Assembly: GCF_900101445.1 (NCBI RefSeq) | Contig: NZ_FNKE01000001.1 | Coordinates: forward strand, 1,116,001 to 1,180,000 | Origin: Streptococcus equinus | GTDB lineage: Bacteria > Bacillota > Bacilli > Lactobacillales > Streptococcaceae | Direction of reading: 5' to 3' | DNA: 64,000 nucleotides | Shown: piece by piece, positions 35,835-45,731 of the stretch | How positions within the stretch are numbered: the first letter of the stretch is position 1 | Layout: every line of letters begins with the position of its first letter | Program-made: the position numbers and the translations under genes | The notes under the pieces: model-generated | Told to the model about the DNA's origin: nothing | Database searches by the model: none | What the model saw: the letters and a program-made list of their open reading frames with translations, nothing else

Positions 35835-37145
35835 TTATTTGCGTTTGCGGGCAATCAAGTTGATTGGTGTACCTTCGAAACCGAAAGCAGCACGGATTTG
35901 ATTTTCCAAGAAACGCATGTATGAGAAGTGCATAAGCTCTTCTTCGTTAACAAAGATAACAAACGTTGGTGGTTTAACGGAAACTTGTGTGCCGTAGAAG
36001 ATTTTCAAACGTTTACCTTTATCTGTTGGTGTTGGGTTAATAGCAATCGCATCCATGATAACATCGTTAAGAACAGCTGATGGGATACGTTTGTTTTGGC
36101 TTTCACTGATTTTCTTAATCATTTCAGGCAATTTGTTCAAACGTTGTTTTGTTGCTGCTGATACGAAGATGATTGGTGCGTATGACAAGAATTGGAATTG
36201 ATCACGAATGTCTTCTTCCCATTTTGCTACAGTGTGGTTATTTTTTTCGATAGTATCCCATTTGTTAACAACAATGATAATCCCTTTACCAGCTTCATGA
36301 GCAAAACCTGCGATACGTTTATCGTATTCACGAATACCTTCTTCAGCGTTAATGACCATAAGAACGATATCTGAACGGTCAATGGCACGCATTGAACGCA
36401 TGACTGAGTATTTTTCAGTGTTTTCATAAACTTTACCAGATTTACGCATACCAGCAGTATCAATCATTGTGTATTCTTGACCTTCGCTGTCAGTAAAGTT
36501 AGTATCAATGGCATCACGTGTTGTACCAGCAATTGGGCTTGCGATAACACGTTCTTCACCAAGAATCGCATTAATCAAGCTTGATTTACCAACGTTTGGA
36601 CGTCCAATCAAACTGAACTTGATAATGTCTGGATTTTCGTCTTCTTCTTCCACTGGAAGGTTTTCAACGATTGCATCCAAAACGTCCCCTGTACCAATCC
36701 CGTGAACAGATGAAACTGGGTATGGATCGCCAAGACCAAGTGAGTAGAAATCGTAGATATCATTACGCATTTCTGGGTTATCTACTTTATTGACAACTAG
36801 GATAACTGGTTTATTGGTACGGTACAAGATTTTTGAAACGTACTCATCAGCATCTGTCACACCTTCTTTTCCTGATACCACAAAGACGATAACATCTGCT
36901 TCTGTCATGGCGATATCAGCTTGGTGTTTGATTTGTTCCATAAATGGTGCATCAACATCATCGATACCACCAGTATCAATCAATGAAAACTTGCGGTTAA
37001 GCCATTCACCTGTTGTATAGATACGGTCACGAGTAACACCCTCGACATCTTCAACAATTGAAATACGCTCACCTGCGATACGGTTAAACAAAGTCGATTT
37101 GCCGACGTTCGGACGTCCGACAATAGCAACTGTAGGTAAAGCCAT
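35835..37145 (-). CDS. der: Ribosome-associated GTPase Der (EngA)
   Basis: Double-GTPase essential for 50S subunit assembly. At 436 residues it has two G domains, each with [12 protein letters not shown] (residues 7-18) or [12 protein letters not shown] (near 180), DTGG/DTAG G3 motifs and NKVD/NKWD G4 motifs, then a KH-like domain. ATG at 37145 ([10 protein letters not shown]) is the family start. An in-frame extension to ATG 37211 or GTG 37244 is open but lacks family similarity. Last gene of nrdR-dnaB-dnaI-der. Confidence 0.96.
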   Translation of the reverse strand: MALPTVAIVGRPNVGKSTLFNRIAGERISIVEDVEGVTRDRIYTTGEWLNRKFSLIDTGGIDDVDAPFMEQIKHQADIAMTEADVIVFVVSGKEGVTDADEYVSKILYRTNKPVILVVNKVDNPEMRNDIYDFYSLGLGDPYPVSSVHGIGTGDVLDAIVENLPVEEEDENPDIIKFSLIGRPNVGKSSLINAILGEERVIASPIAGTTRDAIDTNFTDSEGQEYTMIDTAGMRKSGKVYENTEKYSVMRSMRAIDRSDIVLMVINAEEGIREYDKRIAGFAHEAGKGIIIVVNKWDTIEKNNHTVAKWEEDIRDQFQFLSYAPIIFVSAATKQRLNKLPEMIKKISESQNKRIPSAVLNDVIMDAIAINPTPTDKGKRLKIFYGTQVSVKPPTFVIFVNEEELMHFSYMRFLENQIRAAFGFEGTPINLIARKRK

Positions 37146-37244
37146 AATTCTTAATACCTGTTCGTTAAAACAGCTCAGCGCTACTTTAAGTGGCTGCTTG
37201 CCACACGAAAACATCTTGGATGCCTTCGCCGAAATTCCTTTCAC
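37146..37244 (-). promoter_or_regulatory. Leader of der with in-frame open upstream codons
   Basis: The 138-base gap after dnaI is open in the der frame for 33 codons (from GTG 37244, or 22 from ATG 37211). It holds a GTGGC/GCCAC hairpin near 37184-37200 and a CTGTT/AACAG hairpin near 37158-37173. The der start itself has only a weak AGG before it. Whether the upstream codons are translated is not clear. Confidence 0.4.
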
Positions 37245-37283
37245 ATTCTTTTATCTATTTATCACTTTTAATGATTTATACAA

Positions 37284-38189
37284 TTAGCGTCGATTTTCAC
37301 CTTGAAGATGAATTTCTCGAGCTAAATAACGGATACGTTCCATGACACGCTTGGCTTGCCAAGTTTCATCACCAGAACGTGAGATTGAGAAGTGTTCTTC
37401 AAGCCCCTTAAAATCAAGGTTAGAAGTGAAGAACGTTAGCAGATTTTCTTGCATACGATACTGAAGAATCACTTGGAGCACATCATCGCGAATCCAAGAA
37501 CTTTGTTGCTCAGCACCAATATCATCTAGTACCAAAATCTCAGATTGCTTAATTTGGTCAATCTGCTCTTTTACCGTACCAGTATTAATGGCATTTTTAA
37601 TGTCAACACAAAAAGTTGGAAAATGCAAGAGAGTTGTTGACTTGCCATACTTAGCTGACAGACGATTGGCCAAATACGCCATCAAGTAAGATTTCCCGAC
37701 ACCAAAGGTTCCAAAAACATAAAGTCCCTTTTGCGGTTTATCTTCAAGATTTTTAATATAATCATTCAGATAATTATAAATCTCGATACGGTTAGGGTCG
37801 CCGAGGTCAATATCATCCGTTGAAATATGTTTTAGACTTGTTGGCAAACCAATCAAGGTCACACGATTTTTGATATCTTGACGTTTTTTAGCTTCTACCA
37901 ACTCGCGAGTCTCCAAATAAATAACATCAGCATAACCTTCATTCATGCTAAGAGCTGGTTTGTAGCCCTTTGCCACGTATGAAGCATCTTGATTTTGGAA
38001 CTTCTCACGTTCTACCATAAACTGATTAAACTTAGGAAGACTACGATTAATCTGCTCTTGGGTCAAGCCATTTGACGTGATAAAATCAGCAATTTCCTTA
38101 TCCGCTAAAATAGCTTGAGTCAATTCATTAAGATCAGTTCGACTTTGGCGAAGCTGTTTAGCCAAGGTTTGTCCGATTTTTTCCATCAC
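37284..38189 (-). CDS. dnaI: Primosomal helicase loader DnaI
   Basis: AAA+ ATPase that loads the replicative helicase. It has 301 residues: an N-terminal helicase-interaction domain (1-130) and a C-terminal AAA+ domain with Walker A GTFGVGKSYL near 165 and Walker B EILVLDDIGAEQ near 225. It follows dnaB by 7 bp; the dnaB-dnaI pair is standard in Firmicutes. Confidence 0.96.
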   Translation of the reverse strand: MMEKIGQTLAKQLRQSRTDLNELTQAILADKEIADFITSNGLTQEQINRSLPKFNQFMVEREKFQNQDASYVAKGYKPALSMNEGYADVIYLETRELVEAKKRQDIKNRVTLIGLPTSLKHISTDDIDLGDPNRIEIYNYLNDYIKNLEDKPQKGLYVFGTFGVGKSYLMAYLANRLSAKYGKSTTLLHFPTFCVDIKNAINTGTVKEQIDQIKQSEILVLDDIGAEQQSSWIRDDVLQVILQYRMQENLLTFFTSNLDFKGLEEHFSISRSGDETWQAKRVMERIRYLAREIHLQGENRR

Positions 38190-38196
38190 TCACTCC

Positions 38197-39348
38197 TTAA
38201 TCTTCTAACATGCTACGTCTAAGCTCTTCAAGTTTTGCCTTTTCTTCAGCTGTCGCAACATGTTTGTATTCTTTTGCTGTCCATTCTGGAACATTGGTTT
38301 TAGTCACTTTTGCTTTCGCTTTGCGCTCTTTATTTCGTTGCGCAAAACTACGCATCTTAAGAACAGCTGCTTCTGCTGTTGCAATCTTTTGGTAAGCAAA
38401 ATCATTTGCCACCTTCATGATATAGGGTTTGTTGATATTTGCTGACTGCGTTTTATTCAAAGTGTAAAGAACCATCACATTAATGACTTCGTCTAGAAAA
38501 TTCATATTAGCTAGTTCTTCTAATACTTTTCGTTCACTTTCAGTCACAACTGCACGGCGCGGCGCTTTGATTTTTTCAAGAAATTCCTTGGCAGATGCTT
38601 GCTTAGCTTCTCGGATAATCACTTGCTCTTTAGCATCAAATTGCTCTTTGTTTTGATTATTAGCCGTTTTTTTCTGGTCCAGTTGCACAGTCATTCGTTG
38701 TGGTGAAATCTTACCATTAATGGCTGTACTTTTTGCCAGTTGATAAGTGTCAAACCAATTCATGCTGTACTTGTCAGCCAGGCTATAAATCATCACTACA
38801 TCAGCTTTTTCATCTTTGAATTGCAAGCCGTCGCGTAACATCAAGCGCTCAAAACTATCCAAATCAAAATGATTTTTTGACACTGTCTTAGGCACTTTTG
38901 GATTTTCATCAACTGAAAAAATATCAGAGAATTTTTTAGAAATATCACGCGCACCATCAGGCAAAGTCACATCCAACTCAGCCACCGCAACCTCACCAAT
39001 CCTTTGTTCCAGCATACGACGATAGATAGGATTAGCTAGATAAGTTTCACGATTCAAAGCTGGTTGTAATTTCAAAACATAAGCATCTCGTGTTTGGTAT
39101 AAAACCAGTAAGTCTACAGCAGTTAAGACAGCCAAAGCCTTCTCAACCTCTTGCATACTCAACTGTAAGTGATTCAAAATCTCACTAAACTTATGACGTT
39201 TGATACCATCATCAAAGAAAGCGAGCAGATACTCATATAAAAGCACCGCATGATTCCCGATAACAGGATGATATAGCTGACTTAGGCTATCAGAATCCAA
39301 CAAAACCTTATTGTTTTTGACATAAGAAAATTCATCAATCGGTCTCAT
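38197..39348 (-). CDS. dnaB: Replication initiation and membrane attachment protein DnaB
   Basis: Firmicute primosome protein (not the helicase) that works with DnaD and DnaI at oriC. Of 383 residues, the N-terminal winged-helix part and C-terminal DnaD-like domain ([17 protein letters not shown] near 285) are visible, ending in a charged tail. Its start overlaps the end of nrdR by 14 bp. Confidence 0.94.
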   Translation of the reverse strand: MRPIDEFSYVKNNKVLLDSDSLSQLYHPVIGNHAVLLYEYLLAFFDDGIKRHKFSEILNHLQLSMQEVEKALAVLTAVDLLVLYQTRDAYVLKLQPALNRETYLANPIYRRMLEQRIGEVAVAELDVTLPDGARDISKKFSDIFSVDENPKVPKTVSKNHFDLDSFERLMLRDGLQFKDEKADVVMIYSLADKYSMNWFDTYQLAKSTAINGKISPQRMTVQLDQKKTANNQNKEQFDAKEQVIIREAKQASAKEFLEKIKAPRRAVVTESERKVLEELANMNFLDEVINVMVLYTLNKTQSANINKPYIMKVANDFAYQKIATAEAAVLKMRSFAQRNKERKAKAKVTKTNVPEWTAKEYKHVATAEEKAKLEELRRSMLED

Positions 39349-39829
39349 TTAGCTTACTTCTTTTCTTCTTGCTACGCACACGATTCGTAATTTGTTGCAA
39401 AAGTTCCTCAATCTCATCAACATCTTTAAATGATTTATAAACTGAGGCAAAACGAACATAAGTAATTTCATCAAGTTCTGCCAGCTCATCCATGACCAGA
39501 TTACCAATCACAGTACTCGGAACTTCACTCTCGTATTCGCTACGAATTTTTTGTTCAATACGAGACACCACTTGTTCAATATCATCACTTGATACTGGAC
39601 GTTTTTGTGCGCTTTGAAAAATTCCATTTAGGATTTTTTCACGAGAAAATTGTTCACGCGTTCCATCTTTTTTAATGACTAACAAGGGTAGTTCTTCAAC
39701 GCGTTCAAAGGTTGTAAAACGCGCATGACAATTTTCACATTCTCGGCGTCGTCGAATCGTATTACCATCTTCTGCTTGACGGCTATCGATGACACTCGAT
39801 TTATTATAATTACATTTTGGACAACGCAT
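39335..39829 (-). CDS. nrdR: Transcriptional repressor NrdR
   Basis: Zinc-ribbon ATP-cone repressor of ribonucleotide reductase genes. Of 164 residues, zinc ligands are Cys3, Cys6, Cys31 and Cys34, and residues about 49-139 form the ATP-cone that senses ATP/dATP. ATG at 39829 ([10 protein letters not shown]) is the family start; an upstream extension is not. The weak TGTTAAAAT extended -10 sits about 50 bp upstream. No NrdR box is seen nearby. Confidence 0.96.
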   Translation of the reverse strand: MRCPKCNYNKSSVIDSRQAEDGNTIRRRRECENCHARFTTFERVEELPLLVIKKDGTREQFSREKILNGIFQSAQKRPVSSDDIEQVVSRIEQKIRSEYESEVPSTVIGNLVMDELAELDEITYVRFASVYKSFKDVDEIEELLQQITNRVRSKKKRSKLNETD

Positions 39830-39964
39830 ACAAACACCCCATTCTACCAATTATTCTAATACTTAATTTTAACATAAATTCACTCATTATGAAAGTAATA
39901 CCAGCCCTCGCTGGCTCAGTTGTCGCTTTCCCTTTTCTAACAAAATATCCTGACATACTTCATT

Positions 39965-40001
39965 AGAAAAACGAACAGACCGAGAAGAGAGCTCAGTCTG
40001 T
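39965..40001 (-). terminator. Terminator of covRS
   Basis: ACAGACTGAG, 7-base loop, CTCGGTCTGT with one G-U pair, then CGTTTTTC on the minus strand, 10 bp after the covS stop. Confidence 0.85.
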
Positions 40002-40010
40002 CATTTACTG

Positions 40011-41480
40011 TTATTTTGCCATAACCCTAGGGATAACCAAAGTAAACTCAGTTCCCTCGTCAACCACACTGCTGACGCTAACTTTGAGGTTATAAGCATC
40101 TACGATTTGCTTAAGAATGGCTAAGCCAATTCCAAGCCCACCTTGTGTCGAAACACGATTACGTGACTTATCTGTGCGATAGAAACGTTCAAAAATGTGA
40201 TTCAAATCCTCTTGAGAGATTCCTTCACCTTCATCTCGAACTTTCACAACCGCATCATCACCTAAAATATCCAAAGTCACATGGATATTTCTACTACCTG
40301 AAGAATATTTAACGCCATTATCAATTAAAATCAAAATAGCTTGTTCAAAATGATGTTTGTAAATCTCAGCATAAATACAATCATCAATCGACGACGTCAA
40401 AGAAAAACGAAAATCAGGATACAAAATACGGAAATTGCCTAAAACAAGGTCGATAGATTGCTTCAAGTCAGTAATTTCGCCCTTATGCAAATCAAAACTA
40501 CCTTGAACCCGAACCATATCCAACATATCGTTTACCATAATCGACATTCGATCAGCTTCATGGTAAGCAGCGTCAAGACTTTCACACAATATTTCAGGGT
40601 CATCTTTACCCCAACGTTGAAGCAAACCTAGATGCCCTTTAATAACAGCAATCGGTGTTCGCAATTCATGACTAACATCACTAACAAAACGTGTTTGTCG
40701 TCTTGCATAACCTTCAATTTGCTCTAGCATATTGTCAAAAGTCGTTGATAATCTCTCAATATCATCACCAGATTTAATATCTGACCTTAAAGCCAAATCA
40801 CTTGGATTTTCAGAAAGTTCATCTATAAACGCTTGAAACTCTCTTAAAGGCTTTAGGGAACGATGAGAAACCACCAGTAACATTTTAAAAATCAAACAAG
40901 CTTCAATCAGTTCAGAAACCAACAAAATCACAACCAAAACATGACGCGCCATATAATAGGTCGTAAGGTCCTGGTAAACCGTCACATAACCGATAACTTC
41001 ACGGCTATCTTTGGAATAAACTTTTTCACTTTGATAAAAACCATTAAAAGCTGATGAACGATGTTTAATCGTTTCACCAACTTTTCCAATTTTTATTGTC
41101 GATAAGACTTTATTGGTTGTCAAAACTAATTGTTTATTTTTATTAAAAACAGACACATCTTGGTTGTCAAAAACCAAGTCATCAATGCCACCCTGCTTAT
41201 CAAAGATATAAGTTTTATTACCTTCTTCGACAAGTGAACCTGTAGCATTGTACTGTTCCAACAAGTCTAATAATTTTTCTTCTGTTAAAGAAGTTTCTTT
41301 AGACAAAAACTCCCTAACAACTTCTGTGGCTTGTTCGGTATTGTAACGGTCTTGTTCAAGAAATATCTGAGTTACCCCAAAATAAATGAGCAAGTTGAAG
41401 ACCGATAAAATAACCAAAACCCACTGAAGAGACGTTAAGGAAATTTTTTTAGATAATGACTTTTTAAAGTACTTTATCAT
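40011..41480 (-). CDS. covS: Sensor histidine kinase CovS (CsrS)
   Basis: Membrane sensor kinase/phosphatase for CovR; in pathogenic streptococci it responds to magnesium and host peptides. Of 489 residues: membrane helix 16-40, extracellular sensor 41-178, helix 181-205, HAMP, dimerisation domain with His271 in FVSDVSHELRTP, and ATPase domain (N box ILIDNGVKYS near 385, G box TQGGLGIGLAI). All catalytic boxes are intact. The start overlaps the covR stop by one base. Confidence 0.93.
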   Translation of the reverse strand: MIKYFKKSLSKKISLTSLQWVLVILSVFNLLIYFGVTQIFLEQDRYNTEQATEVVREFLSKETSLTEEKLLDLLEQYNATGSLVEEGNKTYIFDKQGGIDDLVFDNQDVSVFNKNKQLVLTTNKVLSTIKIGKVGETIKHRSSAFNGFYQSEKVYSKDSREVIGYVTVYQDLTTYYMARHVLVVILLVSELIEACLIFKMLLVVSHRSLKPLREFQAFIDELSENPSDLALRSDIKSGDDIERLSTTFDNMLEQIEGYARRQTRFVSDVSHELRTPIAVIKGHLGLLQRWGKDDPEILCESLDAAYHEADRMSIMVNDMLDMVRVQGSFDLHKGEITDLKQSIDLVLGNFRILYPDFRFSLTSSIDDCIYAEIYKHHFEQAILILIDNGVKYSSGSRNIHVTLDILGDDAVVKVRDEGEGISQEDLNHIFERFYRTDKSRNRVSTQGGLGIGLAILKQIVDAYNLKVSVSSVVDEGTEFTLVIPRVMAK

Positions 41481-42172
41481 TATTTTTCTCGAATAATATA
41501 ACCCATTCCACGAACTGTTTGGATATATGATTCTTTACCAGGAATGTCAATTTTACCACGTAGGTAACGGATGTAAACATCCACGACATTTGTTTCAATG
41601 TCTGTATCATAACGCCAAACACTTGCCAAAAGTTCTTCACGTGTCATTACGCGATTAACATTTGAAAGAAGCACGCTCAACAAGTCGTATTCACGTTTTG
41701 TTAATGAAATTTCATCATCACCACGCACTGCAGAACGGTTTTGTGGATTCAAACGAAGACCTAAGAGACCTTCTTTTGCTTGACCTTCTTTGTCCTGTTT
41801 AGAATTAGCATCTTGACGACGGAATACTGCACGAACACGAGCGAGTAATTCTTCAATAGCAAATGGTTTTACAATATAATCATCTGCTCCACGGTCAAGA
41901 CCAGCAACAATATCCATAATAGAATCACGAGCAGTCATCATGATAATTGATGTGTCTTTTTCCAAACGAAGACGACGTGTAATTTCGAATCCGTCCATAT
42001 CAGGTAACATCAAATCTAGTAGGATCAAATCAAAATCATCATCCAATGCAGTTTGAAGCCCTAAACGTCCATTTGTCTCAACAACTACTGAATACCCCTC
42101 ATGTTGTAATTCTAAAGACACAAAGCGCGCAAGATTTTTTTCATCCTCAATAATTAAAATCTTTTTACTCAT
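41480..42172 (-). CDS. covR: Response regulator CovR (CsrR)
   Basis: OmpR-family regulator, mostly a repressor of surface and secreted factors in streptococci. With ATG at 42172 it has 230 residues; the phosphoacceptor is Asp53 (LLDLMLPD), Thr65 corresponds to the serine/threonine-kinase target in CovR, and the winged-helix DNA-binding domain occupies about 130-228. An upstream GTG/ATG at 42181 would add three residues. Several ATTARA motifs in its own promoter region suggest autoregulation. Confidence 0.95.
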   Translation of the reverse strand: MSKKILIIEDEKNLARFVSLELQHEGYSVVVETNGRLGLQTALDDDFDLILLDLMLPDMDGFEITRRLRLEKDTSIIMMTARDSIMDIVAGLDRGADDYIVKPFAIEELLARVRAVFRRQDANSKQDKEGQAKEGLLGLRLNPQNRSAVRGDDEISLTKREYDLLSVLLSNVNRVMTREELLASVWRYDTDIETNVVDVYIRYLRGKIDIPGKESYIQTVRGMGYIIREK

Positions 42173-42188
42173 TGTCACCAACCTTTTA

Positions 42189-42402
42189 TTTAATGTAAAG
42201 ATTATAAAATCTAATAATTGCCTAGTACACAGCTATCGTTACCGTTTTAATTTTCGCTCAATTTATGAGAAAGAATCTATCCATCACTCTATCCCTTTTT
42301 AATACAATTCTCAAAAATGACCTACTCAGCCAAGTATACTATATTGCCCTAAAAGTATATCAAAGTATAAACGATAATTCAAGAAAATTTTATCTTTTTA
42401 AT
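42189..42402 (-). promoter_or_regulatory. covR promoter region with five ATTARA motifs
   Basis: TTGAAT (42377-42382), 17 bp, TATACT (42354-42359) form the promoter, giving a leader of about 175 bases. ATTARA motifs (CovR consensus) on the same strand lie at 42189-42194, 42210-42215, 42246-42251, 42298-42303 and 42397-42402. Confidence 0.65.
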
Positions 42403-42412
42403 GAAAATTATA

Positions 42413-42949
42413 TTAATCCTCAAACAAGCCATTTAAAGCAGAAAATGGGTTGTTTTCCTTTTTCTTTTCATCCTGTAATGCTTCGTATTGTTCTTCTGTC
42501 ATGACAGACCAATTTTGTCCTGATGGCATGTCATCTGATTGACGTTCTTCATCACTCAAGACTTGCATAGGAATTGTTAAAAGAATATTATCAATGGCAC
42601 TTTCTTCCAAATCAATAACATCCTCTTCTAATACTAAAGCAAGATTTTCTTTGACCAAGTCTTCTTTGGCGTGAAGGTCAGCTGACTCAACAAAGACCTC
42701 TGAAACGTCTTCAACTTGGTGAACATCAACAGGTTGCATTGAACGACTTGATGGTAAAGTAATAGTATAATCCATTCGATAGTTCAATAAGTACAATCCA
42801 TCATCGTATGAAACAATTCCGTTTACAGAAACTGCTTTGACGTCTAAAACTTCGCTTGAGCGTTGCATTAATTTTTCTTTAATATTCAAAGATTCATTAA
42901 AAGCAACCCCTTCAGCATTTTTCTTTATTTCTGAAATAGCTATCATCAT
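42413..42949 (-). CDS. YceD-family (DUF177) protein
   Basis: A 178-residue acidic cytosolic protein of the DUF177 family, associated in bacteria with 23S rRNA or ribosome accumulation. Features are the N-terminal ISEIKKNAEGVAFNE and VNGIVSYDDGLYLLNYRMDY in the middle, with an acidic C-terminus (VIDLEESAID, FEELFED-like end). The start ATG follows AGAGGTAG. The usual partner rpmF (ribosomal L32) is not adjacent. Confidence 0.85.
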   Translation of the reverse strand: MMIAISEIKKNAEGVAFNESLNIKEKLMQRSSEVLDVKAVSVNGIVSYDDGLYLLNYRMDYTITLPSSRSMQPVDVHQVEDVSEVFVESADLHAKEDLVKENLALVLEEDVIDLEESAIDNILLTIPMQVLSDEERQSDDMPSGQNWSVMTEEQYEALQDEKKKENNPFSALNGLFED

Positions 42950-43056
42950 TATTCTACCTCTTTTAAATTTCCTTACCATTATACCAGCTTTTTCAGCTCT
43001 TGTCTTTATGATATTGATGTCAAATTCATTATATTAGAATTCTTATGAATAATAGA

Positions 43057-43086
43057 TAAAAGCCCACAATAACTTGTGAGCTTTTA
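43057..43086 (-). terminator. Terminator of htpX
   Basis: AAAAGCTCACAA, loop GTTA, TTGTGGGCTTTT with one G-U pair on the minus strand. Confidence 0.85.
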
Positions 43087-43090
43087 CCAT

Positions 43091-43990
43091 TTACATATGA
43101 CGAAGACGATCGATTCGATCGGCAATAGATGGATGAGTGTTAAAGAGTGAACTAAATCGTTCACCTTTTTTAAGTGGGTCATTGATGTACAAGGCAGCAC
43201 TAGCCTGGTCTACTGGATGATGCATTGGTGATGAGTCTTCAAGTTTTTGAAGAGCTTTAATCATGCCTTCTGGATTTCGTGTCAATTCCACAGAGCTGGC
43301 ATCGGCAAGAAATTCGCGTTGACGAGAAATGGCAAGCTGAACTAAAGTTGCAGCAAGTGGTGCCAAGAAAAGTGAAATCAAAGACAAGATGAGCACAATA
43401 ATCCCCATAGCTCCTTCATCACGATCATTAGAGCGACGACGATTACTTCCACCGAACCACATCATACGACTTCCAAAGCTTGCAATCATTGTCACAGCAC
43501 TAGCAAGAGCGACAGCAATTGTTGAAATACGAATATCATAATTTCGAATGTGGCTAACTTCGTGTCCGATAACTCCTTCAAGTTCTTCACGATTCATCAA
43601 AGCTAACAAACCTGTTGTTGCTGCTACGGCAGCATTTTCAGGACTTGACCCTGTGGCAAAAGCATTAAGCGACTCGTCTTCAACAATAAAGACACGTGGC
43701 ATCGGAATTTGTGCAACCATAGCCATATCTTCAACGATATGATAAAGCTGCGGCGCTTCTTTCTCAGTCACTTCACGCGCATTGTTCATTGCCATGACGA
43801 CATTAGTGGATTGAAGAATCATGCTCACTGCATAAATACCACCGATAATCAGAGCAATGACAACACCAAAACTTAAACTATCTAACCAAAGGTATCCAAC
43901 TGCTGCACCGATAGCTGCCAAAATCAAGAAGAAGACAAAGAGCAAAACAACTGTCTTGCGCTTATTGCTGGCAATTTGATCATATAACAT
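43091..43990 (-). CDS. htpX: Membrane zinc metalloprotease HtpX
   Basis: M48-family membrane protease for misfolded membrane proteins. Of 299 residues, the zinc motif HEVSH lies in [14 protein letters not shown] near 136-149, with two N-terminal helices (about 15-60) and two more in 160-215. The third ligand Glu is in [14 protein letters not shown]. It follows lemA, a pair conserved in streptococci, with a stem-loop between. Confidence 0.95.
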   Translation of the reverse strand: MLYDQIASNKRKTVVLLFVFFLILAAIGAAVGYLWLDSLSFGVVIALIIGGIYAVSMILQSTNVVMAMNNAREVTEKEAPQLYHIVEDMAMVAQIPMPRVFIVEDESLNAFATGSSPENAAVAATTGLLALMNREELEGVIGHEVSHIRNYDIRISTIAVALASAVTMIASFGSRMMWFGGSNRRRSNDRDEGAMGIIVLILSLISLFLAPLAATLVQLAISRQREFLADASSVELTRNPEGMIKALQKLEDSSPMHHPVDQASAALYINDPLKKGERFSSLFNTHPSIADRIDRLRHM

Positions 43991-44007
43991 AATTTTCTCT
44001 TATAATG

Positions 44008-44051
44008 AAAGAGTCTCTCTAAGCTCATTGAACCACCTAAAGAGACTCTTT
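44008..44051 (-). other. Stem-loop between lemA and htpX
   Basis: AAAGAGTCTCT and AGAGACTCTTT form an 11-bp perfect stem with a 22-base loop, followed by CATTATAAG rather than a T run. It may set the lemA:htpX ratio by processing or partial termination. Confidence 0.55.
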
Positions 44052-44101
44052 ATATTCCTTTCGTTTAAGATAACTTGTCTTAAAAGTTATTTTCGAATTG
44101 A

Positions 44102-44653
44102 TTAAAAATCAAATGACACTTTTGGTGTTTCTTTTTCATCTTCAGGTGTTTCCAAGAATTGGCTTGGTTTAAATCCGAAAAGACCTGCAATAATGTTAGT
44201 TGGGAATGTTTCCAACTTCACGTTATAGTTTGCTGTTGTTGTGTTGAACAATTGACGTGAATAAGAAATTTTATTTTCAGTATTTGTCAATTCGTCTTGC
44301 AATTTAATAAAGCTATTGTTTGCTTTAAGTTCTGGATAATTTTCAGCAACAGCAATCAAGCCTGACAATTGTTTTGTAAGAGCGTTTGAAGCATGCATTG
44401 CTTCTGCAGGACTTTGTGCTTGTGCTACTTGGCTACGCAATTCTGTAATTTTAGCAAATGTTTTTTCTTCGTAAGCAGCATAACCTTTAACTGTTTCAAT
44501 CAAATTTGGAATAAGGTCATTACGACGTTTCAATTGAACATCGATTTGACTCCAAGATTCTTTGGTTTGCATGCGGCTTTTCACAAGTCCATTATAAGCA
44601 GTAACTCCCCAGAGTACTAGGACGGCAATGATAGCAATAATAATAAAAATCAT
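44102..44653 (-). CDS. lemA: LemA-family membrane protein
   Basis: A 183-residue protein with one N-terminal membrane helix (3-22) and a helical-bundle domain. The family stretch [25 protein letters not shown] is at about 37-61. Function not known; often beside htpX. The ATG at 44653 follows GAGGAGG; the longer frame upstream is not supported. Confidence 0.92.
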   Translation of the reverse strand: MIFIIIAIIAVLVLWGVTAYNGLVKSRMQTKESWSQIDVQLKRRNDLIPNLIETVKGYAAYEEKTFAKITELRSQVAQAQSPAEAMHASNALTKQLSGLIAVAENYPELKANNSFIKLQDELTNTENKISYSRQLFNTTTANYNVKLETFPTNIIAGLFGFKPSQFLETPEDEKETPKVSFDF

Positions 44654-44760
44654 AAATTCCTCCTCGGGTATGACACCCATTCTAACTGAATTAAGCTTTC
44701 TAACCCCAAGGCTCTAGGTAAAAAGCTTCCCACGAAAACGATTTAAATCTTTTCAAGATT

Positions 44761-44769
44761 ATTATATCA
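44761..44769 (-). promoter_or_regulatory. Extended -10 promoter of lemA-htpX
   Basis: TGATATAAT on the minus strand, with a leader of about 100 bases holding an AAGCTTT hairpin and a GGGT/ACCC hairpin just before the GAGGAGG ribosome-binding site. Confidence 0.65.
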
Positions 44770-44813
44770 ATTTTCATGCCATTCTAAAAGAAATTAGCTA
44801 ATACCTGCTAAAA

Positions 44814-44842
44814 TTGACCGTATCCGAAACAGGTCATAGATA
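44814..44842 (+). promoter_or_regulatory. Probable rsmG promoter
   Basis: TTGACC (44814-44819), 17 bp, TAGATA (44837-44842). A second candidate is the extended -10 TGGTAAAAT near 44860-44868. Either gives a leader of 70-95 bases. Confidence 0.5.
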
Positions 44843-44902
44843 TCACTCCAAAACTTTTTATGGTAAAATAAGGTGATATAGATTGAAATGGAAAGGACAC
44901 TT

Positions 44903-44935
44903 AAAGAAAGGGAGTTTAAATCACTTTCTTTAAAC
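44903..44935 (+). promoter_or_regulatory. Two mutually exclusive hairpins around the rsmG ribosome-binding site
   Basis: AAAGAAAG (44903-44910) can pair with CTTTCTTT (44924-44931), or GTTTAAA (44914-44920) with TTTAAAC (44929-44935). They share 44929-44931. The only Shine-Dalgarno match, AAGGGAG (44908-44914), is 28 bases from the ATG unless the second hairpin folds and brings it close. Confidence 0.5.
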
Positions 44936-44942
44936 AAACAAT

Positions 44943-45656
44943 ATGACACCTGAAGAATTTTATGACAAACTTCGTCAGCAAGGCTTTGACTTGACTGATA
45001 CTCAAAAGACACAATTCGAACGCTACTTCGAGCTTTTGGTTGAATGGAATCAAAAAATCAATTTGACAGCCATCACTGACAAAGAAGGCGTTTATCTTAA
45101 ACACTTCTACGATTCTATCGCACCTGTTTTGCAAGGCAAAATCACTAACCAAGATATCCGCCTCTTGGATATCGGAGCTGGAGCTGGTTTTCCAAGTATT
45201 CCTATTAAAATCTTGTGCCCAGCTATTGATGTCACAATCATCGATTCACTAAACAAACGCATCAATTTCCTTAACCTTTTGGCTGACGAGCTTGGTTTAG
45301 ACGGCGTTCACTTCTACCATGGACGCGCTGAAGATTTTGGACAAGACAAGGCTTTTCGCGCAAGCTATGACATCGTAACAGCACGCGCTGTTGCCCGTCT
45401 TCAAGTTCTAACAGAATTAACTATTCCTTTCTTGAAAGTCGGCGGTCAATTGATTGCTCTTAAAGCTTCTGCTGCCGAAGAAGAATTAGCTGATGCTAAA
45501 AATGCTATGTCAGTGCTCTTTTCAAAACTTGTTGAAAACTATCACTATGAATTGCCAAATGGTGACAGTCGTCAAATCACTATTCTTGAAAAGAAAAAAG
45601 AAACACCAAACAAATACCCACGCAAAGCTGGTATGCCAAACAAAAAACCTCTTTAA
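44943..45656 (+). CDS. rsmG: 16S rRNA m7G527 methyltransferase
   Basis: SAM-dependent methylase (formerly GidB) of G527 in 16S rRNA; loss gives low-level streptomycin resistance. Of 237 residues, [18 protein letters not shown] near 72-89 is the SAM site, with the N-terminal [18 protein letters not shown]. The start MTPEEFY fits the family, although no ribosome-binding site lies at the normal distance. It precedes ktrB, which has its own promoter. Confidence 0.95.
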   Translation: MTPEEFYDKLRQQGFDLTDTQKTQFERYFELLVEWNQKINLTAITDKEGVYLKHFYDSIAPVLQGKITNQDIRLLDIGAGAGFPSIPIKILCPAIDVTIIDSLNKRINFLNLLADELGLDGVHFYHGRAEDFGQDKAFRASYDIVTARAVARLQVLTELTIPFLKVGGQLIALKASAAEEELADAKNAMSVLFSKLVENYHYELPNGDSRQITILEKKKETPNKYPRKAGMPNKKPL

Positions 45657-45682
45657 TGGGATGATACAAAAACTAAGTGGCT

Positions 45683-45691
45683 TGGTATAAT
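45683..45691 (+). promoter_or_regulatory. Extended -10 promoter of ktrB-ktrA
   Basis: TGGTATAAT at 45683-45691. Transcription from about 45698 excludes the TTG at 45702 as a start and supports the TTG at 45732, preceded by AAAGGGA. Confidence 0.7.
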
Positions 45692-45731
45692 AGCCACTTA
45701 ATTGCTATCTTTATGGAAAGGGATATTTCAA

